Made by a program: the position numbers and the translations under genes. From contig BEDY01000003.1 in assembly GCA_002335605.1 (NCBI GenBank), positions 1,178,001 through 1,242,000 on the forward strand: a stretch of 64,000 nt of DNA. Reading direction: 5' to 3'. The notes below the pieces were generated by a model. It made no database searches. It was not told the DNA's origin and was given only the letters and a program-made list of their open reading frames with translations. Every line of letters starts with the position of its first letter. Position 1 is the first letter of the stretch. The stretch comes from Prillingera fragicola. Its lineage: Eukaryota > Basidiomycota > Tremellomycetes > Trichosporonales > Trichosporonaceae. Below, in pieces: positions 58,435-64,000 of the stretch.

Positions 58435-59985
58435 CTAATCGCTCTCATTGCCGCTGGATGGCAATCCGTCCTCGTCCTTGTCAGACTCAGCATCGCCACC
58501 GGATCCGTCATCAGATCCGTCTTCGGATCCTTCGTCAGACTCATCTTCACTCCCGTCATCGGAGCCCTGGGAAAGCTGAGGCTGAGGCCAGTCCACCACT
58601 ACATGGTCGGCAGCGGCACTCCAGGGGTCATCACCAGTGCCGCCATTGCTACGTATCGTGCGCTGGGTATCGCGAGGCGGCTCGAGGTTGGAGAAGCGCA
58701 CGCTGCCGAATTCCATGGGATCCTGCGTGAGGCGCTGTCTGATCTCGCCAATGACGAGCTGGCGGAGGCGGCTGACTGAGAGCGAACGAAGAAGGTCGGC
58801 CACAGGGTTGAGCTTCTTTTCCGCTTCGTGGCGCGCGTGGTCAAACGAGGTCATCCAAAGCGGCTGCTTGCTTGGATTCTCGGGGACCATACCGAGTCTC
58901 CACAGGGTGGCACGGCGGAGCGTTGTAAACTTGCTAAAGATTGAGACGAGCTGGTCGAGCGTAATGGTGCAGTGGCCGAGCTCAAGCGACTCCAGGCGCG
59001 GCAGGGCGATGGGCTTGACAGGGTGTTTGTAGGAAGCGGCGTCGTCGTGGCCCTCACCGTTGGCACTCTTCTTGTCATCATCGTCCGCCATGTCCGCGCC
59101 ATCCTCTGCGTCGGCGCTCCTCGCGAGCCAAGAGAGGAAGTCGACATGAGCTTCCGCACTGTTATGGTGGAAGTTGAGACGCAGCCATTTGACGTTTGGT
59201 GTGGATGCCAAAAACTCGGCGAGCATGGGCAGTCCCTTGTCCGACGCCGACGGGAGCATGGTGAGATGCAGTTTGGTGAGACCTTCGAGATACGGCTTGA
59301 GGGAGAGGCGCAACGTCGGGGGCAAGTAGAAGGCGGAATCCGCAAGGCCTACGCTGCCGCCCTTGAATGTGACCTCGAGGTTGGGAGGGGTGACCTTGGA
59401 CTCATCCACGGCGGCGAGAATGCCGCAAAACAGGGTGCTCACCCACTTGACGTCTGACATTGAGGTGCCTGCAGCAACGCTGTGCGGAAGGATGCGATTC
59501 GCTGTCGGCGCACCATAGCTCTCCCACTGGCCGGCGTCGCGGTAGCGTGTGTGGCTCGCAAAGTTGCGCAGCTCAATGGTCTGAAGATTGGGCAACCTGC
59601 CCAAGGCCTCTGCCAGCATCGGGGTCCACTTGCCAGTCCGCTCCAGGTATAGCTGGTCGTTGTACAATTCCCTGACTTGGGGATTCATAGAAGACGTCTG
59701 TGTGGCCCTGTCGGAACCCAGTATGACGTGCCGGAGTTGCGTCGCAACCTTGTCGACCTTGGACATTTCGCCAAGGGCGCCCAGCGAAAAGCTCGACACC
59801 ATGAACTGGCGCTTGCGGAAAAAGTCAAACACAAACGAGGGGAGCATTGAGCGCTCGATGAGCTTGCAGGTGAGTCGCAACGCGCAGAGCTCGGGCGTCG
59901 TAAAGTGGGTGGTGACGCGGGACAGGACCTCGGATGGCAGCTTGACGAGGCCGCAGCCGGGCTGGGGGTGGGGGGACGCTGCCAT
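58435..59985 (-). CDS. F-box/leucine-rich-like protein with acidic tail
   Basis: A single exon of 516 residues from the ATG at 59985. An F-box-like motif lies near residues 10-50 (LVKLPSEVLSRVTTHFTTPE, then LCALRLTCKLIE). Irregular leucine-rich segments follow (LGRLPNLQTIELRNF, LEGLTKLHLTMLPSASDKGL, PRLESLELGHCTITLDQLVS), typical of F-box proteins with degenerate LRRs. An acidic insert with DDDDKK lies near 330. The last 50 residues are a Ser/Asp/Glu/Gly tail resembling casein kinase II substrates. The probable role is substrate recognition in an SCF ubiquitin ligase, inferred only from the domain. Similar F-box-like families are expanded in these fungi. No intron is required. Confidence 0.75.
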   Translation of the reverse strand: MAASPHPQPGCGLVKLPSEVLSRVTTHFTTPELCALRLTCKLIERSMLPSFVFDFFRKRQFMVSSFSLGALGEMSKVDKVATQLRHVILGSDRATQTSSMNPQVRELYNDQLYLERTGKWTPMLAEALGRLPNLQTIELRNFASHTRYRDAGQWESYGAPTANRILPHSVAAGTSMSDVKWVSTLFCGILAAVDESKVTPPNLEVTFKGGSVGLADSAFYLPPTLRLSLKPYLEGLTKLHLTMLPSASDKGLPMLAEFLASTPNVKWLRLNFHHNSAEAHVDFLSWLARSADAEDGADMADDDDKKSANGEGHDDAASYKHPVKPIALPRLESLELGHCTITLDQLVSIFSKFTTLRRATLWRLGMVPENPSKQPLWMTSFDHARHEAEKKLNPVADLLRSLSVSRLRQLVIGEIRQRLTQDPMEFGSVRFSNLEPPRDTQRTIRSNGGTGDDPWSAAADHVVVDWPQPQLSQGSDDGSEDESDEGSEDGSDDGSGGDAESDKDEDGLPSSGNESD

Positions 59986-60719
59986 GGTGGCCGCAGGTGA
60001 ATGGCTGGAGCTGAGGGCGAGCACAGAGGTTGTTGCAGTGAGATGTTGGGCAAGAGGAAGGAAGGTGTTGGGGAGGTGTGCGCCAAGAAGTGCGGAACGG
60101 AGTTGACGTGGACATCCGTCAATCAGGTGCCAAGTAGCCGCACCCACAGACCAAGTGTCGCTCATGTCATGCATAGACTTGTCCCAGCTGTGCATGCTGT
60201 AGTGCTGATGCATACAGTTGCGCAGAAGACACACCACTGCACTGTACGATATTAACAGCTTGCGTAAAGGCAACAAAAGATCCGGCACGACGCGTCGATT
60301 GCACCCCATGGGCCCCCTTATCACTCGTCAATCCTCCTCTCTCCACCCGGTTCCTCTGTATCTAGATCACCGTCTTTCCATGGCCCAATACGTTACTGTG
60401 TCTCCGTGACCGTCATTCAGTTCACCAGACTCGCGATTGTTTCTTGCTCGTCACTCGACGCGTCGTCTCGCGTCCCAGAGGTGTGGTATGGTGCCTGATG
60501 TTAGGAGGGTGTGGGCGGCCATGTGGGCAACTCGCGAACGATGATGATGATGTTGATGAATCATCAAATGATGCGCGGGTTTGATTTAACAATGATGCAC
60601 TGAATACCACTCTTGTTACCCATTACTTCGCTTCAGACCCTTGGATGGAACGACAACCTCCAAAACGGTACCGCCCGCTTCTCGCCCATCTCTAGCTTCA
60701 TCAACCCATCCCAAACACA
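59986..60719. other. Divergent promoter region between the F-box-like and GFA genes
   Basis: About 730 bp with no supported gene. A TGATGATGATGATG-like microsatellite (about 60539-60560) is the only repeat. Confidence 0.45.
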
Positions 60720-61323
60720 ATGGCAGTAACAGGAAGCTGCACCTGCGGCAAAGTCCAGCTCACAATCGACGCCCTCCCACCCGGCACCCAGCTCTGCCGT
60801 ACGTCCACACCCGCAGCAGCACCCTAACACGCAGACTGCATCGACTGCCGTAAATTCACAGGCGGAACAGCAGCCTACATCCTCCGCGTCCCCGTGTCCT
60901 CGACAACAGTCACGGGCCCGACCAAGAAGCACGCCCTGGTAGTGCCGTCCGGGGCGGTTGTGAGCCGCCTCTGGTGTGACGAGTGTGGATGGTGAGTCCC
61001 ACAGGCTTCCTCGCTGACGAGGCAGCAACATTTACGAGTTTGGGTCGGCCGAGCCAGACTACTACTATGTCCACATTGGTGAGTTGATTGCGTTGGGTGT
61101 CGAGTGGGGCTGACAGCGGCGACAGGGCTGTTTCCACAGGGTACGGCGCCGGCGCCCATCCGCGAGATCTTTTGGGATCGTGCCGAGAGCTGGGAGACGC
61201 CCTATCCTTCCCCGTGCAGGGTGCTAGGCGAGCAGTGAGTGCTGCTTGGACTGGGGGGTGGACTGGCGACGTACAACTAGGACGCCGGCTAAGGGCGAGG
61301 AGGTAAGCTGCGCTGGGCCGTAG
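60720..61323 (+). CDS. GFA/CENP-V domain zinc protein
   Basis: Exons 60720..60798, 60835..60991, 61026..61078, 61126..61234 and 61281..61323 give 146 residues. The cysteine pattern of the glutathione-dependent formaldehyde-activating (GFA) fold is complete: SCTCGKVQL, then HCIDCRKFTGGTAAY, then WCDECGCNIYEFG. This is the zinc-binding scaffold of the family. Two of these cysteine motifs are split by introns, which confirms the splicing. Only the founding bacterial Gfa has a proposed activity on S-hydroxymethylglutathione; most fungal members have unknown substrates. The last 10 residues come from a short final exon and are the least certain. The introns include one of 34 nt and one of 36 nt. 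Confidence 0.9.
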
Positions 61324-61428
61324 GATGCGAAAGTGTTAAGCGCACTCGCTGCATCTGCATTACTCTATGTACAATCTCTTTGTGCTGCCAGCTCTACACA
61401 GTGTTCATGGCGCGTTCTTGCTTGTTTT

Positions 61429-64000
61429 CTACTCGGTAAAGCCAACCTCGGACTTTTGCTGGGTGGCCTGGTTCGAGGCGAGGCCAATCTTGTTCTTAAA
61501 GTCTTCGAGGATGCGCTTGCCCGTCGAGTCGGCGTTGCGTGCATAGGGCCAGACCCAGGTACGGATCTCCTCCTTGTCGATGCCGTGCTCAAACGCATAG
61601 TGCTCGGCCTCGAGCTGAATGTCGAGGAGACGCTGGCGCATCATGGAACCGCGGTTGCCGAGCTTGCCCTCGAGGCGGTCGATGGCGTCAATGGCGAGCG
61701 TGTAGCGATCCGTCTTGTTGCGGATGGCGAGCTCGAAGGGCGTGTCAATGTTGCCCTTCTCCATGTAGCCGCGCACGTGGAGGTTCTCGGCCGCGCCGGG
61801 GCGGTTGTACGTGAGCTTGTGGATGAGCCAGGGGTAGCTGTGGAAGTTGAAGATGATGGGCTTGTCCTCGGTAAAGTAGCCCTTCCACTCCTTGTCCGAC
61901 AGGCCGTGGGGGTGGTTCTTGCGAGCCATGAGCTTGTACAGGTCGACGACGTTGACAAAGCGAATGTTGAGCTCGGGGAGGAACTCGTGAAGAAGAGCAG
62001 TGGCAGCCAGCGCCTCGGCGGTCACAACGTCACCGCAGCCGGCCATGACAATGTCGGGCTCCTCGTTGGGGCGGATACACGCCCACTCCCAGATACCGAG
62101 ACCCTTGGAGCAGTGCGCATCAGCCTCCTCCTTGGTGGTGTACTGGAGGTGCTCCTGCTTGTCGGCGACAATGACGTTGACATAGTTCTCGCTGCGTAGG
62201 CAGTGGTCCATGGTCGAGAGCAAGCAGTTGCCGTCGGGCGGGAGATAGATGCGGACAACCTCGGCCGACTTGTTGGAGACAACGTCGAGGAAACCCGGGT
62301 CCTGGTGGGTGAAACCGTTGTGGTCCTGGCGCCACACAGTGGCGGTGAGGAGCAAGTTGAGCGAAGGCACCTTGGAGCGCCACTCGACCTCGAGACACTT
62401 TTCGATCCATTTGCAGTGCTGGTTGACCATTGAGTCGATAATGTGGATGAATGGCTCGTACGAATTGAGGAGACCGTGGCGACCAGAAAGAACATAGCCC
62501 TCAAGCCAGCCCTCGATGGTGTGCTCGGACAGCATCTCCATGACGCGGCCAGAGAGCGCGAGGTTGCCTCCGTCCTTGTCATAGTCGAGGTAGTCGCCGA
62601 GCCACACCTTTTGGGTAACCTCGTAGACCTTTCCAAGCTTGTTGGACTCGGTCTCGTCGGGCCCAAAGATGCGGAAGGTGGTGGGGTTCTTGGCGACGAC
62701 GTCGCGCAACCACACGGCAAAGTTGAGCATGCTGCTCGAGCGAGTGAAACCGGGCGTGATCTCGGGGAAGGTGTACTTGCGCCAGTCGGGCAGGCTGAGC
62801 GCCTTCTTGCCGAGAGCGTTGGCGACGGGATTGGCCGACATGCGGCGGATACCCTCGGGAGCGAGCTCCTGGAGCTCGGGGATGAGAGCGCCTTCCTTGG
62901 TGAACACCTCCTCGGGCCTGTAGGAGCGCATCCACTCCTCCAATATCTTGAGGCTGTCCTTGTTGGTGCCAGCGTCGGCAATAGGGACCTGGTGCGCACG
63001 CCAGAAGCCCTCGAGGTGGTGGCCGCCGACGTTCTTGGGCGCGGTCCAGCCCTTGGGCGAGCGAAGAATGATCATGGGCCACTTGGGACGGAAAGCGACG
63101 CCAGACTCACGCGCCTTCTTCTGGTACTCGCGGATCTCGTCAACACACTTCTCCATGGTAGCGGCCATGGCCTGGTGCATGGTAGCGAGGTCGTGGCCCT
63201 CGACGAGGTAAGGGGTCCAGCCGTAACCCTTGAAGAGGGCAATGAGCTCCTCATGCGAGATACGAGCGAGGAGGGTGGGGTTGTTGATCTTGTAACCGTT
63301 CAGGTGGAGAACGGGAAGGACAGCTCCGTCGGTAATGGGGTTGAGGTACTTGTTGCTGTGCCACGAGGTGGCAAGCGGGCCTGTCTCGGCCTCACCGTCA
63401 CCGACCATGGTGAGGGCAATGAGGTTGGGGTGATCAAAGACGGCGCCGAAAGCGTGAGAGATGGCGTAGCCGAGCTCACCACCTTCGTGAAGCGAGCCGG
63501 GGGTCTCGGGGGTAGCGTGCGAGCCGATACCGCCGGGGAATGAGAACTGCTTGAAGAAGCGGCGCATGCCCTCGGTATCTTGCGAGATGTGGTGGTAGAC
63601 CTCGGAGTAGACACCCTCGAGGTAGCTCTGGGCCAGAACAGCGGGCGCACCGTGGCCTGACTGTCAGCTCTGTCCGTGTCCTTTTCATCGGGGAAATCAC
63701 TCACCAGGACCAGAAATGAAGAAGGCGTCAAGGTCATACTTTTTGATGAGACGGTTCATGTGCAGCCAGGTGAACACTTGTCCAGAGTCGGAACCCCAGT
63801 GGCCGAGAAGGCGCTTCTTGAGATGCTCAGTGGCGAGAGGCTCCTGGAGGAGGGGGTTCTCGCGCAGGTAGATCATGCCGAGACAGAGGTAGAGCGCGGC
63901 GCGCATCCACGCGTCATACTTGCGCTCCTCATCGACAGAAAGAGGGCCTGGGTTGGCGGGGACGGTCGAGTTGGTGGTCTGGAACGCCGAGAGCGATGGC
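61429..64000 (-). CDS. Phosphoketolase (XFP family), 5' end beyond the window
   Basis: Minus-strand exons 63705 to the right edge and 61429..63656 give at least 841 residues, almost the full family length; only a few N-terminal residues or a small first exon should be missing. Conserved features include ERKYDAWMRAALYL, FISGPGHGAP, the thiamine diphosphate region VGDGEAETGPLATSWHSNKY, GYGWTPYLVEGHD, TVWRQDHNGFTHQDPGFLD and FNFHSYPWLIHKLTYNRPGA. The enzyme splits xylulose 5-phosphate (and often fructose 6-phosphate) with phosphate into acetyl phosphate and a shorter sugar phosphate, feeding acetyl units from the pentose phosphate pathway. In yeasts it is linked to pentose use and lipid formation. 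Strong codon bias suggests high expression. The gene ends 105 bp from the GFA gene, tail to tail. Confidence 0.95.

Noticed and set aside
62022..63543. Long open frames on both strands overlapping the phosphoketolase gene
   Set aside because: The phosphoketolase frame is conserved along its whole length; the others are shadows of codon bias.
1..64000. Search for transposons, CRISPR arrays, rRNA, viral or toxin genes and a biosynthetic gene cluster
   Set aside because: None seen: no transposase or reverse transcriptase motifs, no spaced repeat arrays of CRISPR form, no PKS, NRPS or terpene synthase genes.

Overview
The window looks like about 64 kb of nuclear genome from a basidiomycetous yeast. 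The evidence is GC-rich coding sequence, nearly every gene split by short GT-AG introns (33 to about 60 nt, donors GTGAGT/GTAAGT/GTACGT), CTGAC/CTAAC-like branch sites close to the acceptor, and fungal families throughout (Set2, Ent3-type epsin, PDR-type ABC transporter, SUR7/PalI family, Zn2Cys6 regulator, DUF1996). A tremellomycete, perhaps of the Trichosporonales, is my best inference. It rests on gene style and was not tested by phylogeny. I saw no transposon, CRISPR array, rRNA or viral sequence.

Left part (1-21.4 kb) is a compact housekeeping block: the tail of an unidentified protein, an ankyrin/DIL-domain protein, histone H3K36 methyltransferase Set2, Pwp2/Utp1, an unidentified 352-aa protein, an intron-containing tRNA-Ala(UGC), Utp12/Dip2, an Ent3-like ENTH adaptor, the TFIIF small subunit Tfg2 and a SUR7/PalI-family membrane protein. 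Pwp2 and Utp12 are both UTP-B subunits of the small-subunit processome and lie about 2.4 kb apart.

Middle part (21.4-46.2 kb) holds single genes separated by longer non-coding stretches: a secreted DUF1996 protein, a cytidine/cytosine-deaminase-like protein, a LURP1-related (LOR) protein, a repeat-rich F-box-like protein, a BRCT-WGR-PARP poly(ADP-ribose) polymerase, a GAPDH-family protein lacking the N-terminal dinucleotide-binding glycine motif, a full-size PDR-type ABC transporter and a DUF1338 (2-oxoadipate dioxygenase/decarboxylase family) enzyme. The GAPDH-like gene and the ABC transporter diverge from a 3.1-kb intergenic region that contains a 21-bp-phased array of ATCAGTAATG-like decamers, the most unusual non-coding structure I found.

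Right part (46.2-64 kb) has a Zn2Cys6 transcription factor behind a 2.7-kb divergent region, a 3-kb unassigned stretch, an alpha/beta hydrolase tail-to-tail with an MFS exporter, an F-box/LRR-like protein, a small GFA-family zinc protein and a phosphoketolase running off the right edge. I see no convincing biosynthetic gene cluster. Gene models are spliced by hand: every listed exon set keeps the reading frame and uses GT-AG borders, but starts and in-frame introns are predictions.
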